Shown in pieces: positions 8,601 to 18,685 of a DNA stretch of 64,000 nucleotides (its first letter is position 1; every line of letters starts with the position of its first letter). The stretch is from Botryobacter ruber (lineage in GTDB: Bacteria > Bacteroidota > Bacteroidia > Cytophagales > Hymenobacteraceae), in contig NZ_QCZK02000040.1 in the NCBI RefSeq assembly GCF_003347595.2, positions 34,822 through 98,821 on the forward strand, read 5' to 3'. The position numbers and the translations under genes were made by a program. The notes beneath the pieces were generated by a model. The model was not told the DNA's origin, ran no database searches, and was given only the letters and a program-made list of their open reading frames with translations.

Positions 8601-10080
8601 AAGCCCAATCAATTCCGGACTTCAGGTCTTTTATTACAATCCCCTGCTTTTTCAGCTCTGCCCGGATACTATCTACTTTATCGTATGCTTTGGTTTCTTT
8701 GGCTTCCTTATAAAAATCGAGCACCAGGTCCAGCATTTCCTCTGTATCGAGGCTCGATTCTTCTTTCAGCCCCAGCACTTCCTGCACAATGTCTTTATAA
8801 GTATTCTGAAGCGTGTCGAAGGTGCCTCGGGTAAGCGCCTGCAACGGCAACTGCCCCAGGTACAGACTGTTTATCTTCTTTAACAGGTTGAACAGCGAGG
8901 CAATGGTACGGGCCGTGTTCATGTCATCATTTAGGCCACGGAAGCAATCCTGCGCCAGTTTCTGCAGGTCCTCGTTCAGCTTCTCGTCAGGAGTGTGTCC
9001 CTCTTCGGAATACTCCAGCTTATCGAGCACGCGCAGCCCGTTCATGAGTTTGAGGTAGCCTTTGCGGGCCGCCTGCAGCGCTTCGTTGCTGAAGTCCAGC
9101 GGGCTGCGGTAGTGCGCCTGCAGGATAAAGAAGCGCACCGTCATGGGAGAATACTGATCGGTGAGCATTTTATGGCTGCCACTGAACAGCTCGCGCAGGT
9201 TGATAAAATTCCCCAGCGATTTACCCATTTTCTGCCCGTTAATGGTGATCATGTTGCTATGCACCCAATAGCGGGCGGCATCGGAATGGCTGTGGCTGGC
9301 CTGGCTTTGCGCAATCTCGCATTCGTGGTGCGGGAACATCAGGTCCAAGCCACCTCCGTGTATATCAAAGGTAGTGCCAAGGTATTTGCGGCTCATGGCC
9401 GAGCACTCCAGGTGCCAGCCCGGGAAGCCATCGCTCCACGGCGATGGCCAGCGCATGATATGTGCGGGAGAAGCTTTTTTCCAGAGGGCAAAGTCGAGCG
9501 GCGAGCGCTTGTCCTGCTGCCCTTCCAGTTCCCGGGTGTTGTTCAGGAGGTCATCGATCACACGGCCCGACAGCTTGCCGTAGTTGTGCCCTTTGTTGTA
9601 AGCCTGCACATCAAAATACACCGATCCGTTTACCTCGTACGCCAGCCCGTTCTCCAGTATCTCGCTTATCATCTGGATCTGCTCGATAATGTGCCCCGAT
9701 GCCCGCGGTTCAATATCGGGCGGCAATACGTTGAGCTTCTCCATGTCCTGGTGGAAGACGTTGGTGTAGTGCTGCACCACCTCCATGGGCTCGAGGTGCT
9801 CCAACTTGGCTCTTTTTTCGATTTTGTCTTCGCCTTCGTCGGCATCATTTTCAAGGTGGCCCACATCGGTAATGTTGCGCACATAGCGTACTTTGTAGCC
9901 GTTGTACCGGAGGTAGCGGTACAGCACATCGAAGGTAACGAAGCTGCGGGCATGGCCCAGGTGCGGTTCTCCGTACACGGTTGGTCCGCAGACGTACATG
10001 CCCACATGCGGGGCGTGCAGCGGCTCAAATACTTCCTTTTTGCGGGTAAGCGTATTGTAAAGACTTAGTTTCTGTTGCAT
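8590..10080 (-). CDS. cysS: Cysteinyl-tRNA synthetase
   Basis: 496 residues, normal length for a class Ia CysRS. The HIGH-type motif is GEPHLGHA at 37-44 and the KMSKS-type loop is KMGKS at 284-288. Zinc ligands are consistent with C31 (VCGPT), C226 (HLECSA) and the HHECE cluster at 251-255. The C-terminal anticodon-binding helical region is present, including [14 protein letters not shown]. It charges tRNA-Cys. It is followed on the same strand by the M28 peptidase with a short overlap and preceded by a composite repeat. Confidence 0.96.
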   Translation of the reverse strand: MQQKLSLYNTLTRKKEVFEPLHAPHVGMYVCGPTVYGEPHLGHARSFVTFDVLYRYLRYNGYKVRYVRNITDVGHLENDADEGEDKIEKRAKLEHLEPMEVVQHYTNVFHQDMEKLNVLPPDIEPRASGHIIEQIQMISEILENGLAYEVNGSVYFDVQAYNKGHNYGKLSGRVIDDLLNNTRELEGQQDKRSPLDFALWKKASPAHIMRWPSPWSDGFPGWHLECSAMSRKYLGTTFDIHGGGLDLMFPHHECEIAQSQASHSHSDAARYWVHSNMITINGQKMGKSLGNFINLRELFSGSHKMLTDQYSPMTVRFFILQAHYRSPLDFSNEALQAARKGYLKLMNGLRVLDKLEYSEEGHTPDEKLNEDLQKLAQDCFRGLNDDMNTARTIASLFNLLKKINSLYLGQLPLQALTRGTFDTLQNTYKDIVQEVLGLKEESSLDTEEMLDLVLDFYKEAKETKAYDKVDSIRAELKKQGIVIKDLKSGIDWAYEE

Positions 10081-10171
10081 GGTTTTCTAACCAAAGGGCG
10101 CCTTCCGGAGCTCCTGCTGTTTATATGTTGAAAGGCAAATACAGGATTTGCGGCAATTGAAATTCAAAATT

Positions 10172-10446
10172 AGGAAAATTGTCTGAACCGTTGATGGTCG
10201 TGATGAAATGATACGTGTGATTTTATGTTTGTCTTTTTGTCTGAATCAGGATTTACGGGATTTTAGGATTTTCAGGATTGGGTTTGTCTGTGGTTTGTGC
10301 AGGAGATGCGGGCACCGCGTCTCTACAGTCATACCTATACCTCTCTACCTCTCTGTTACAGGGTTGAAGATTTTCAACCCCTACAAATTACACCTCTCTA
10401 CCTCCCAAACTTTCTAACTCTCTAACTCTCTAACTCTCTAACTTTC
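10172..10446 (+). repeat. Composite repeat family B, copy 2
   Basis: Same module order as at 241-604: GTCTGAA/CAGGATT-type AT-rich repeats, GC palindrome (ATGCGG-gca-CCGCGT, about 10307-10325), GGGTTGAA/TTCAACCC hairpin (about 10361-10380) with CCTACAAA, and a tail of tandem TCTCTAAC units of 8-nt period reaching the stop codon of the EEP-family gene at 10447. Shorter than copy 1 because AT-rich units are missing. No coding sequence seen in 10081-10446. Confidence 0.8.
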
Positions 10447-11562
10447 TCACTCCTTTTCCAGCACATACTTCGCCGAAATAGGGTAATGATCCGACTGCCC
10501 CACCTCCTGGTGCGTCTGGAATTGGTAGGCACGCAGGCCGCTGCTGTAGAACTGGTTATCGATCCGCAGAAACGGGACCGGGCCGTTGTAGGTAGCTCCT
10601 ACGCCGTTACCTGCCTCCACAAAAGCATTATCCATGTCGTTTGCCAGCAGGTTATAAGTGTAGCTAAAGGGCGAATCGTTCAGGTCGCCGCACACAATGT
10701 AAGGGTATGGCGACTGCCTGTAATGCTCCTGCAGCACTTCTACCTGCCGGGCACGGGCAATAAAACCTTTGCGCAGGCGCCTGGCCAGGTTACGTCCCTC
10801 CCGCTTCATCTCCTCGCGGTTACCAATGGCTGAGTACGTGTTTTCGATGTCCTGCGATTTAATGCTCATCGACTGCAAATGGGCCGTGTACACCCGAACC
10901 GTATCGCCGCCCAGGTTCAGGTCCGCGAAAATGGCCCGGTTGTGGTTGGACTCCCCAAAGCGGATGACGCCTTTATTTATAATAGGATACCGCGAAAAAA
11001 TCACGATGCCGATGTCGGCCTTATTCCTGTCTACATGCGATACCGAGAAGTAGCGGAATTTATCGTACCGGGTACCGATGCGGCTGACGGTGTTGTACAC
11101 GCTGGACCCCCTGTTGCTGTAAAACTCCTGGAGGCAGTACACATCCGCCGGGTGCGTTGCCACCCACTCCACCATTTCAGCCGAAGCTTCGCGTTCGCTT
11201 CCGTCTACATCGGCGTAGGCATTAAACACATGCACATTATAGCTTAGCACCTGCAGGGTTTTTCCTTCCTCGGGCGTGTCCTCTTTCGGGTTAACAGCAA
11301 ACAGACGCGCGTAATACGACCAGCCAAACAAAAACAAAGCCAGCGGCAGCACCGCGTTCCAGGAACGCTTGAACAGCCAGTAGAGCAGCAATACAAAGTT
11401 CAGAAAAAGAGGACCCGGCAACGAGAACGCAATAAAACCGGCAGGCCAGAAGTCATACGGAGGCACCCGCAGGCAGTACAGTCCTGCCAGCAGCCACAGG
11501 GCCACCCCAATGGTAAGGGTGAGCATAACCTGCCTCTTGATCCTTCTAAATGCACCTGACAT
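10447..11562 (-). CDS. Endonuclease/exonuclease/phosphatase-family membrane protein
   Basis: 371 residues. Two or three hydrophobic segments fill the first 90 or so residues, followed by an extracytoplasmic EEP domain. EEP motifs in order: LSYNVHVFNAY (Asn), YCLQEFYS (Glu), AHLQSMS, CGDLNDSPFS (Asp/Asn) and QSDHYPI (Asp-His). The fold covers DNases, sphingomyelinases and phosphatases; membrane anchoring favours a surface or periplasmic phosphodiesterase. The substrate is not evident. The TGA stop lies at the end of the repeat tail of composite copy 2. Confidence 0.82.
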   Translation of the reverse strand: MSGAFRRIKRQVMLTLTIGVALWLLAGLYCLRVPPYDFWPAGFIAFSLPGPLFLNFVLLLYWLFKRSWNAVLPLALFLFGWSYYARLFAVNPKEDTPEEGKTLQVLSYNVHVFNAYADVDGSEREASAEMVEWVATHPADVYCLQEFYSNRGSSVYNTVSRIGTRYDKFRYFSVSHVDRNKADIGIVIFSRYPIINKGVIRFGESNHNRAIFADLNLGGDTVRVYTAHLQSMSIKSQDIENTYSAIGNREEMKREGRNLARRLRKGFIARARQVEVLQEHYRQSPYPYIVCGDLNDSPFSYTYNLLANDMDNAFVEAGNGVGATYNGPVPFLRIDNQFYSSGLRAYQFQTHQEVGQSDHYPISAKYVLEKE

Positions 11563-11773
11563 AATAGCAAACTTACAAATTATGCTTTTATATAAGACAG
11601 CTCATCCATAATATTATTCTTTAACGACAAACCCACGCCCCATCCGAACTTTCCATCGCCCGCTGCTGTTACACTTGCAACAGCACCGCCTCCCGCTGCA
11701 TGTGTTGCCACTCCCCCAGGTCTTTCCGGAACATTTATTAAATGTTGAACATATAGTTGCATTCGCTACTATG

Positions 11774-11804
11774 TTGTTTATATCATGTAATTGTTGTAAA
11801 TTTG
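11774..11804 (+). promoter_or_regulatory. Promoter of the rimP-nusA-infB operon
   Basis: TAAATTTG (11797-11804) is an exact TAnnTTTG -7 box. A TTG at 11774-11776, about 20 bases upstream, fits a partial -33 TTTG. This places the transcript start near 11810, about 60 bases before rimP. Confidence 0.6.
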
Positions 11805-11827
11805 TGGCATAATATCTAAAGGAGATG

Positions 11828-11850
11828 AGGGGACACGAAGTCCCCTTCTT
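11828..11850 (+). promoter_or_regulatory. Leader hairpin before rimP
   Basis: A perfect 7-bp stem AGGGGAC-acgaa-GTCCCCT followed by TTCTTTATTT, between the predicted promoter and the rimP ATG at 11869. It is shaped like a terminator or attenuator in the 5' UTR of an operon that encodes the elongation and termination factor NusA. Confidence 0.55.
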
Positions 11851-11868
11851 TATTTGGTAAGGTTAACT

Positions 11869-12342
11869 ATGGCACTAACGGCACAAATTATCAGGACGAT
11901 GGCCCAGGAAAGTCTTCCGGACGAGGATCTTTTTCTGGTGGATGTGGCAGTATCGGATTCACCGGCACGTCCTAAAATCACGGTGCTGGCCGATGGCGAA
12001 CAAGGCATTACCATAGACCAGTGCGCTGTCATCAGCCGCCGCGTGAACGCTAAAATTGCAGAAGCTTTCGGCGAGGAGCTGGCGTATGTGCTGGAGGTAA
12101 GTTCGCCTGGCGTGGATTACCCGCTCACGCAGCCAAAACAGTACAAGCGCCATGTAGGCCGTACCCTGAAGGTGAAACTGCAGGATGGTTCCGAAAAAAC
12201 CGGCAAGCTGGAAGAAGTAACGGAGAGCGGCCTTAACTTAACAGAAGAAATTAAACAGAAAGGCAAGAAGGCAACTTATGCCCCTGTGCAGATACCTTTC
12301 GAAGAGGTTGTGAAAGCGAATGTTGTAATATCTTTTAAATGA
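11869..12342 (+). CDS. rimP: Ribosome maturation factor RimP
   Basis: 157 residues from the ATG at 11869; the in-frame TTG at 11854 is less likely. The protein shows the RimP N-domain (residues 1-80, including DGEQGITIDQCAVISRRV and YVLEVSSPGVDYPL) and a C-terminal SH3-like domain (KQYKRHVGRTLKVKL onwards). It assists late 30S subunit maturation. It starts the rimP-nusA-infB operon, with nusA 7 bases downstream. Confidence 0.93.
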   Translation: MALTAQIIRTMAQESLPDEDLFLVDVAVSDSPARPKITVLADGEQGITIDQCAVISRRVNAKIAEAFGEELAYVLEVSSPGVDYPLTQPKQYKRHVGRTLKVKLQDGSEKTGKLEEVTESGLNLTEEIKQKGKKATYAPVQIPFEEVVKANVVISFK

Positions 12343-12349
12343 GAAAATA

Positions 12350-13603
12350 ATGAACAGTTCAGTCCTGATCGAGTCGTTCGCTGAATTTGCGAAATTCAAG
12401 AACATTGACCGCCCGACGATGATGCGTATCCTGGAGGATGTTTTCCGTACCATGATCCGCAAAAAATGGGGCACCGACGAGAACTTTGATATCATCCTGA
12501 ACGTGGAGAAGGGTGACCTGGAAATCTGGCGCAACCGTGAGATTGTAGACGATAACTCCGAAGACATCTGGGATACAGATAAAATCAGCCTTTCGGAGGC
12601 ACGCAAAATAGAGCCTGATTTTGAAGTTGGCGAAGAGGTGTCGGAAGAGATCCAACTGGAAGACTTTGGCCGCCGTGCCGTGCTTACCGCCCGCCAGACG
12701 CTCATCCAGCGCATCAAGGACATGGAAAAGGAAATCCTGTTCCAGAAGTACAAAGACCTGGTTGGCGAGATTATTTCAGGCGAGGTGTACCAGGTGTGGA
12801 ACCGCGAGGTGCTGTTGCTGGACCAGGAGGAAAACGAACTGTTAATACCGAAAGTCGAGCAGATACCGAAAGACCGCTACCGCAAAGGCGATGTGGTGCG
12901 TGCCGTGGTACAACGCGTAGAAATTATTAATGGCAACCCGAAGATTATTCTTTCCCGAACGTCTCCTGCTTTCCTGGAGCGTTTGTTCGAGAACGAAGTA
13001 CCGGAAATTGCCGACGGCCTGATCGCCATCAAAAAAATTGTGCGTGAGCCGGGAGAACGTGCCAAAGTAGCCGTAGAGTCTTTTGACGACCGCATCGATC
13101 CGGTTGGCGCCTGTGTGGGCATGAAAGGTTCGCGCATCCACAGCATTGTGCGGGAACTCGAAAACGAGAACATCGACGTAATTAACTACACCGATAACCT
13201 GGATCTCTACATCCAGCGTGCGCTGAGCCCGGCCAAGATCAGCAGCATTAAGATTGATGAAGAAAACGGACGCGTATCGGTATTCCTGAAACCGGACCAG
13301 GTATCGCTGGCCATCGGTAAAGGCGGCCAGAACATCAAGCTTGCCAGCAAACTGGTAGATATGGAGATTGATGTGTTCAGAGAGTCGGAAAGCTACGAAG
13401 AAGACATCAGCCTGGAAGAATTCTCTGACGAGATTGAAGGCTGGGTAATCGAAGAATTAAGAAGAATTGGTCTGGATACAGCCAAAAGTGTGCTGGCCGT
13501 AACCAAAGAAGAGTTGCTTCGCAGAACAGAACTGGAAGAAGAAACCATCGAGGACGTATTCTCTATCCTGCGCGAAGAGTTTGAGGCAGAAGATAATCAA
13601 TAG
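12350..13603 (+). CDS. nusA: Transcription termination/antitermination factor NusA
   Basis: 417 residues. An N-terminal RNA polymerase-binding domain (1-125) is followed by an S1 domain (about 130-200, EIISGEVYQVWNREVLLL), then two KH domains with GMKGSRIHSIV and AIGKGGQNIKLASKL. The C-terminal part (about 345-417) is acidic and includes an IGLDTAKSVLAVTKEELL helix-hairpin-helix-like unit. It modulates pausing, termination and antitermination. It lies between rimP and infB in the conserved order. Confidence 0.96.
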   Translation: MNSSVLIESFAEFAKFKNIDRPTMMRILEDVFRTMIRKKWGTDENFDIILNVEKGDLEIWRNREIVDDNSEDIWDTDKISLSEARKIEPDFEVGEEVSEEIQLEDFGRRAVLTARQTLIQRIKDMEKEILFQKYKDLVGEIISGEVYQVWNREVLLLDQEENELLIPKVEQIPKDRYRKGDVVRAVVQRVEIINGNPKIILSRTSPAFLERLFENEVPEIADGLIAIKKIVREPGERAKVAVESFDDRIDPVGACVGMKGSRIHSIVRELENENIDVINYTDNLDLYIQRALSPAKISSIKIDEENGRVSVFLKPDQVSLAIGKGGQNIKLASKLVDMEIDVFRESESYEEDISLEEFSDEIEGWVIEELRRIGLDTAKSVLAVTKEELLRRTELEEETIEDVFSILREEFEAEDNQ

Positions 13604-13723
13604 TTGTGAGTTGTGCGCCGTTGTTTTAATTTTGAAGCAATTAAGCAACAGAATATTACACCCTCATAGCTGTAAGCGTAATACCCATTAACATTAGAAT
13701 AAAAAAGACAGCATATTTAGAAC

Positions 13724-16700
13724 ATGGCAGAAGAAAAAACAAGGAGGCTTAAACAGGTTGCAACTACTTTAAATATAGGTACGTCTACCATCGTAGATTA
13801 CCTCTCTGCTAAAGGTTTTGCCGTGGAAAATAAACCCACTACCAAAATCACGGCAGAGCAGTTCGGTATGCTGACGAAAGAATTTGCTTCCTCTATGCAG
13901 GATAAAGCAGTGGCAGAAGAGCTCAACATCGGCAAAAAGCCTCAAAGCAACCAGGTTGTCGAGACGGAGCATCATGAGCCCAAAAGGACAAGCGAGCCCG
14001 AACACGAAATATTTATCAGAACGGCACATCAGCCAAAACAGGAACCGGCACCGGCAAAACCGGAACCAGCTGCCCCTAAAGAAGAGGAAAGAGCAGAAAC
14101 CACTAAGCTTCCGGGCTTTAAGGTGGTAGGTAAAATTGAACTGGATGCCAAAGGACGCCCGGTGCAAAAGCCACAGCCGCCTCAGCCGGCAGCGCCTGCC
14201 GCTCCCGAACCAGCGGCTCCTGCTGCACCTGAAAAGCAGCCTGCCGCAGAAAAACCGGCAGCCCAGGCCCCTGCTGCACCAGCTGAAGCTCCAGCGCAGC
14301 CTGAAACGCCAAAAGCAACCGAAGCGAAACCGGCAGAAGAGGTAAAAGCTACGCCGGCAGCGGCCGCACCAGAAACGCAGGCATCGGCACCCAAAGCGCC
14401 GGAAGCACCACAGCAACCTGCTGCGCCAGCCACCCCACCCGCTGCCGAAAAACCGGCAGCGCCTAAACCTGCGCCAGCACCGGAAGCAGAAAAAGCTCCT
14501 GCTGCTCCTAAAGCGCCTGAACAGCCTGCAGCAACTCCAGAAGAAAACGAGACACAGAAAATAGAAACGATCACAGCTAAAGCAGACCAGCTAAAAGGTC
14601 TGACAGTGTTAGGTAAAATAGAATTGCCCGATACTTCCCGCAGAAAGGGATCGAAACCCGTTGCTTCGTCCGACGACAAGAAGGGCAAGAAGAAAAAACG
14701 GAAGCGTATTATTGTACCCGGCGCAGAGTCTGGCCAGCCCGGACAAGGTGGCGGACAGGCAAGACCTGCCCAGCAACAAGGCCAGGGGCAAGGACAAGGC
14801 GGACAGGGTCGTCCTGCCGGCGGCGGCTACCAGGGCAACAGGCCTGGCAAGCCTGCAGGAGGCGGCTACCAGGGTAACAGACCACCACGGCATGCAGCAC
14901 CTGCAAGAGCCGAGAAGGCCGAAGTTACCGACAAGGAAATCCAGGAGCAGATTAAAGCCACACTTGCCAAGCTTAGCGGCAGCAAGAGCAGTGGCGGCAA
15001 CAGAGCCAAGTACCGTCGTGAAAAACGGTCTGCCATTGCCGATGCTACCGAAGAACGCAGAATGCAGGAGCAGGCAGAGTCGAAGACACTGCGTGTAACC
15101 GAGTTCGTATCTGCAAACGACCTGGCAGCGCTGATGAACGTGAGCGTGAACGACGTTATCAAAGTCTGCATGCAGCTGGGCATGTTCGTTTCGATCAACC
15201 AACGACTCGATGCCGAGGCGATTACCATTATTGCAGATGAGTTTGGCTATAGCATAGAGTTTATCACATCAGAAGATGAGCAGGCGCTTGAAACAGTAGA
15301 AGAAGAAGACGAGGCAAACCTGACAGAACGCGCTCCGATCGTAACGATCATGGGTCACGTTGACCATGGTAAAACATCCTTGCTCGATTACATCCGGAAT
15401 GCAAACGTAACAGCCGGCGAGGCAGGGGGTATTACCCAGCACATTGGCGCTTATAAAGTAACAACTGAAAGCGGCCGTAATATTACGTTCCTTGATACGC
15501 CTGGTCACGAGGCCTTTACAGCGATGCGTGCCCGTGGTGCCAAAGTAACCGACGTTGTAATTATTGTGGTAGCCGCCGACGACTCCGTGATGCCTCAGAC
15601 AAAAGAAGCGATCAATCACGCGCAGGCAGCGGGTTCTCCTATCATCATTGCATTAAACAAAATAGATAAACCAGCCGCTAACCCGGATAAAGTTCGTAAA
15701 GAGCTTGCTCAAATGAACATCCTGGTGGAAGAATGGGGCGGTAAATACCAGTCGCAGGAGGTTTCGGCCAAAACAGGCCAGGGTGTGCCGGACCTGCTGG
15801 AGAAAGTACTCCTTGAAGCTGAACTCCTGGAGCTGCAAGCCAATTCAAAGCGAATGGCTGTGGGTACCGTTATCGAAGCCTCGCTCGACAAAGGCCGCGG
15901 CTATGTAGCTACCGTGCTGGTACAAACCGGTACCCTCAAAATCGGGGATGTGGTGCTGGCAGGCTCGCACTATGGCCGCGTAAAAGCCATGACCGACCAC
16001 CGGGGCAAGAAAATGAAAGAAGCCGGCCCATCTACACCGGTGCAGCTGCTCGGCCTGGATGGCGCGCCACAGGCGGGTGATAAATTTGTGGTAATGGACT
16101 CTGAGCGTGAGGCCCGTGAAATTGCCTCGAACAGAGCACAGGTAATGCGGGAACAAAGCCTGCGTACCCGTAAGCACATTACGCTTGATGAGATTGGCCG
16201 ACGACTTGCTATCGGTTCGTTTAAAGAACTGAACGTGATTGTGAAAGGTGACGTGGACGGTTCCGTAGAAGCCCTCTCCGACTCCTTATTACGACTGTCG
16301 ACCAGCGAGGTGCAGGTAAACATCATCAGCAAAGGCGTGGGTGCCATCTCCGAATCCGATGTGTTGCTGGCCTCTGCCTCCGACGCGATCATCATTGGTT
16401 TCCAGGTTCGTCCGTCGCAGAACGCACGCAAGCTGGCAGAGCAGGAGCAGATCGATGTACGCCTGTACTCTATCATCTACGACGCCATCAACCAGGTGAA
16501 GGATGCCATGGAAGGTATGCTTGCGCCAACCATGAAAGAGGAAGTTGTTGGTAACGCTGAAGTTAGAGAGGTGTTCAAGATTACGAAAGTGGGTACCATT
16601 GCAGGCTGTATGATTACAGACGGCAGCATCCACCGTAATTCCAAGGTACGTCTGGTTCGTGAAGGAATTGTAGTACACGACGGCGAGATACTGGCACTAA

Positions 16701-16834
16701 AACGCTTTAAAGACGATGTTGCCGAAGTAAGGCAAGGTTACGAGTGCGGTATCAGCCTGAAAGGATACAACGAAATCCAGATGGGTGATATCATCGAAGC
16801 CTACGAAGAGAAAGAAGTGAAGCGGACGCTCTAA
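13724..16834 (+). CDS. infB: Translation initiation factor IF-2
   Basis: 1036 residues. The first 60 residues are the IF2-N winged helix ([17 protein letters not shown]). Residues about 95-285 form an Ala/Pro/Glu-rich low-complexity linker, then a basic, Gly/Gln/Arg-rich block (about 300-400, with [18 protein letters not shown]), then a second IF2-N, then the GTPase: GHVDHGKTS (G1), DTPGHEAF (G3) and NKID (G4). Domains II, III and the fMet-tRNA-binding domain IV follow, ending EKEVKRTL. It delivers initiator tRNA to the 30S subunit. It ends the operon, with a terminator just downstream. Confidence 0.97.
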   Translation: MAEEKTRRLKQVATTLNIGTSTIVDYLSAKGFAVENKPTTKITAEQFGMLTKEFASSMQDKAVAEELNIGKKPQSNQVVETEHHEPKRTSEPEHEIFIRTAHQPKQEPAPAKPEPAAPKEEERAETTKLPGFKVVGKIELDAKGRPVQKPQPPQPAAPAAPEPAAPAAPEKQPAAEKPAAQAPAAPAEAPAQPETPKATEAKPAEEVKATPAAAAPETQASAPKAPEAPQQPAAPATPPAAEKPAAPKPAPAPEAEKAPAAPKAPEQPAATPEENETQKIETITAKADQLKGLTVLGKIELPDTSRRKGSKPVASSDDKKGKKKKRKRIIVPGAESGQPGQGGGQARPAQQQGQGQGQGGQGRPAGGGYQGNRPGKPAGGGYQGNRPPRHAAPARAEKAEVTDKEIQEQIKATLAKLSGSKSSGGNRAKYRREKRSAIADATEERRMQEQAESKTLRVTEFVSANDLAALMNVSVNDVIKVCMQLGMFVSINQRLDAEAITIIADEFGYSIEFITSEDEQALETVEEEDEANLTERAPIVTIMGHVDHGKTSLLDYIRNANVTAGEAGGITQHIGAYKVTTESGRNITFLDTPGHEAFTAMRARGAKVTDVVIIVVAADDSVMPQTKEAINHAQAAGSPIIIALNKIDKPAANPDKVRKELAQMNILVEEWGGKYQSQEVSAKTGQGVPDLLEKVLLEAELLELQANSKRMAVGTVIEASLDKGRGYVATVLVQTGTLKIGDVVLAGSHYGRVKAMTDHRGKKMKEAGPSTPVQLLGLDGAPQAGDKFVVMDSEREAREIASNRAQVMREQSLRTRKHITLDEIGRRLAIGSFKELNVIVKGDVDGSVEALSDSLLRLSTSEVQVNIISKGVGAISESDVLLASASDAIIIGFQVRPSQNARKLAEQEQIDVRLYSIIYDAINQVKDAMEGMLAPTMKEEVVGNAEVREVFKITKVGTIAGCMITDGSIHRNSKVRLVREGIVVHDGEILALKRFKDDVAEVRQGYECGISLKGYNEIQMGDIIEAYEEKEVKRTL

Positions 16835-16863
16835 TCGGGAATCCGTAGCACATCAAATACTGA

Positions 16864-16892
16864 AAAGCCCTGTAGCAATACGGGGCTTTTTG
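16864..16892 (+). terminator. Terminator of rimP-nusA-infB
   Basis: An 11-bp stem AAAGCCCTGTA / TACGGGGCTTT (one G-U) with a GCAA loop and T-run, 30 bases past the infB stop. Confidence 0.85.
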
Positions 16893-16908
16893 CTTTTACA
16901 GCAGGTAA

Positions 16909-16943
16909 CAGCAGCAGTGGTTATGGTGACAGTGGCAGCAGAA
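16909..16943 (+). repeat. Family A intergenic repeat (diverged)
   Basis: CAGCAGTGGTTATGGTGACA followed by GTGGCAGCAGAAT; several changes from the core but the same GCAG ends. First of three copies in the convergent junction of infB and the small secreted protein gene. Confidence 0.65.
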
Positions 16944-16982
16944 TATTACCGGCTCTACATCATCTTGCTTTACCCGGTTTGT

Positions 16983-17016
16983 GGAGCAGCGGCTATGGTG
17001 GCAGGAGCAGCAGACT
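16983..17016 (+). repeat. Family A intergenic repeat
   Basis: GGAGCAGCGGCTATGGTGGC followed by AGGAGCAGCAGAC. Forward orientation; the copy at 17037-17065 is its inverted partner, about 20 bases away. Confidence 0.75.
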
Positions 17017-17036
17017 TCAAAGCCATCAAAAGCTTT

Positions 17037-17065
17037 GCTGCAGCAGCCACCACAGCCACTGCTCC
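17037..17065 (-). repeat. Family A intergenic repeat (inverted)
   Basis: Plus strand reads GCTGCAGCAGCCACCACAGC followed by CACTGCTCC, the reverse complement of the family core. It can pair with the copy at 16983-17016. Confidence 0.75.
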
Positions 17066-17075
17066 GCTAAAATCA

Positions 17076-17110
17076 AAAGAGGCTGTACCGGTTTTCCGGA
17101 CAGCCTCTTT
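17076..17110 (-). terminator. Terminator of the small secreted protein gene
   Basis: Stem AAAGAGGCTGT / ACAGCCTCTTT continued by CCGG/CCGG around a TTTT loop, with one bulged A. Symmetrical A and T tracts mean it could act on both strands. Confidence 0.75.
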
Positions 17111-17141
17111 CGGTTTCAAATCAGCAGAACTGGTTGAGCTG

Positions 17142-17486
17142 CTAATCGTTTCTGCGCATTTCCCTTTCGCGTCTTTTCTTCTCCCGCTTATGTTTCTTCA
17201 GTATCTTTTCCTCACGCTTCTGCATTTCAGTCAGCTTTATATTTTTGTTTTTAAAGTTCATCAACCTGAAGCTCCCACGCTTACCAGTTTCATAGGCATT
17301 ATAGCGCGTATCAAGGGCTTCGCCTCTGGTACCAACGGCATCGGCTGATGCACCACGATGTGTCTTTTTAGGAGTTCCCCAAAACTCATCTTTGGATTTA
17401 GAATTGTCCATGGCCGTTTGTGCTTTCACATCAGTAACAGCCAGTAGCAGGAAAAAGCTGAACAAAGAAACAATAAGTGTTTTCAT
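17142..17486 (-). CDS. Small secreted basic protein, unknown function
   Basis: 114 residues from the ATG at 17486 (MKTLIVSLFSFF), chosen because it begins a signal peptide that ends at VKAQTAMD. The mature part is short and polar, and the last 35 residues are very rich in Lys, Arg and Glu (KREEKILKKHKREKKRRERE), likely a charged helix. I recognise no domain. A periplasmic location is predicted from the signal peptide. It is convergent with infB. Confidence 0.65.
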   Translation of the reverse strand: MKTLIVSLFSFFLLLAVTDVKAQTAMDNSKSKDEFWGTPKKTHRGASADAVGTRGEALDTRYNAYETGKRGSFRLMNFKNKNIKLTEMQKREEKILKKHKREKKRREREMRRND

Positions 17487-17716
17487 AAATTGAGTGTTTT
17501 CTTTCTGTTTAAGAGCTCTGATAAACAAAGCTGTAAGATCTTCTATAATACTATTCTAACACAAAAACCATTCCTTTTATTGCTCTCCTTTAAGAGATTC
17601 TCTTTTGTAAAAATAACCGGGAGACGCAGGTGCTACCAATCAAGGAGAAGCAAAAGGTGTACTAATAAACTGTTTTCAGCTGAAAGAAGTTTAAGATTGA
17701 AGAAAAAAGTAGCAGC

Positions 17717-18670
17717 TTATTTAAATTTATAAGCAAACCCTATTCCCAGCGTTTCTTTTACCTGTAAGCGGGGCGCTTTACTGTCTTTTACGCCATCGCC
17801 CGTGGTATCTACCTTGATCAAAATATCGTCATCATAGATCATATGCAGAAACAGGTTGGCTGAAATAAACTTGTTTACTTTAAAGTCAACGATGTTTTCC
17901 CAGTTAACATCCACGTTTTCGGGATCGGTAAGGTAGTTGCTGAACAGGTCCAGTTTTGAGCGCAGCGTTACATTCTTGATCACTTCATCCGTATAGCGCA
18001 CATTTATATAGCCCCCCATTTCCTTCCGGAAACGCTGTCCGGTGCCGGGCATCAGTTTGCCCACTTCGCTTTTCCAGGCAGGTCGTACACCAAAGGCCCC
18101 GATATCTGCTAATTGCTGGCTCAGCACGACAGTAAATTTACCTGTAAGGGCCGACATAAAGATAGATAACCTCGGACTGGGTTTATAATCCATCCCTGCC
18201 GATACCAGAATAAAACCCGGCGACAGGAAGTTGGAAACGATGGTATCCTTCGCATCGTTATAAGTAGGCGTCAGCTGGCTTTTGAGGTTGATCTGGCCGG
18301 TGTAAAACCACCGTTTAGAAGACGTTTCTCTGCCGTACTTAATGTTCACCTCCAGGCGGTCGTCGCTTTTCCGGACCCGTTGGTTTTCCAGTTTAACGGT
18401 CCCCAGCGTCAGGCCCAGCGAGTTATTCCAGGTGTTTTTGCCGCGCTTGTAATTAGCCACCAGGTTGGTCATTCCCAGCACCGACATGGAGTTTTGTCCG
18501 CCGGCGGCCCAGTTGTTTACATTTACCTGGCTGAAGTTCAGGTTGGCAGAACCCCCAAAAGCCCAGGCGCTGGCAACAGAATCCGGTTTTATTTCCTGGG
18601 CACAGGCGCCTGCATGGAATAGTATGAAAATGGAAAACGAAAAAATAAAATACTGGTAAAATTTATTCAT
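17717..18670 (-). CDS. DUF3078 outer-membrane-associated protein
   Basis: 317 residues with an N-terminal signal peptide (cleavage near HAGACAQE). The mature start has the hallmark of Bacteroidota DUF3078 proteins: FGGSANLNFSQVNVNNWAAG. Alternating hydrophobic strands follow and the chain ends in IGFAYKFK, consistent with an outer-membrane beta-barrel. The function of the family is unknown. It lies 15 bases downstream of mscL on the same strand and is probably co-transcribed with it. Confidence 0.82.
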   Translation of the reverse strand: MNKFYQYFIFSFSIFILFHAGACAQEIKPDSVASAWAFGGSANLNFSQVNVNNWAAGGQNSMSVLGMTNLVANYKRGKNTWNNSLGLTLGTVKLENQRVRKSDDRLEVNIKYGRETSSKRWFYTGQINLKSQLTPTYNDAKDTIVSNFLSPGFILVSAGMDYKPSPRLSIFMSALTGKFTVVLSQQLADIGAFGVRPAWKSEVGKLMPGTGQRFRKEMGGYINVRYTDEVIKNVTLRSKLDLFSNYLTDPENVDVNWENIVDFKVNKFISANLFLHMIYDDDILIKVDTTGDGVKDSKAPRLQVKETLGIGFAYKFK

Positions 18671-18685
18671 AATAGAAAAACAATA

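Larger units (their letters stand above)
11563..11868. other. Intergenic leader region of rimP-nusA-infB
   Basis: This 306-base gap holds the operon promoter and a leader hairpin at its right end. The left half (11580-11762) has only a dubious 60-codon minus-strand frame rich in Gly/Ala, which I do not call. Confidence 0.5.

Noticed and set aside
8995..10068. 357-codon plus-strand frame opposite cysS
   Set aside because: Antisense of a clear tRNA synthetase gene.
11580..11762. 60-codon Gly/Ala-rich minus-strand frame
   Set aside because: No RBS, no recognisable family, low complexity; could be a tiny peptide but unsupported.
14182..14688. Ala/Gly/Ser-rich antisense frame in infB
   Set aside because: Antisense of a low-complexity linker.
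16890..17348. 152-codon frame through the infB/small-gene junction
   Set aside because: It runs through three family A repeats and a terminator, so its Ala-rich segments reflect the repeats.
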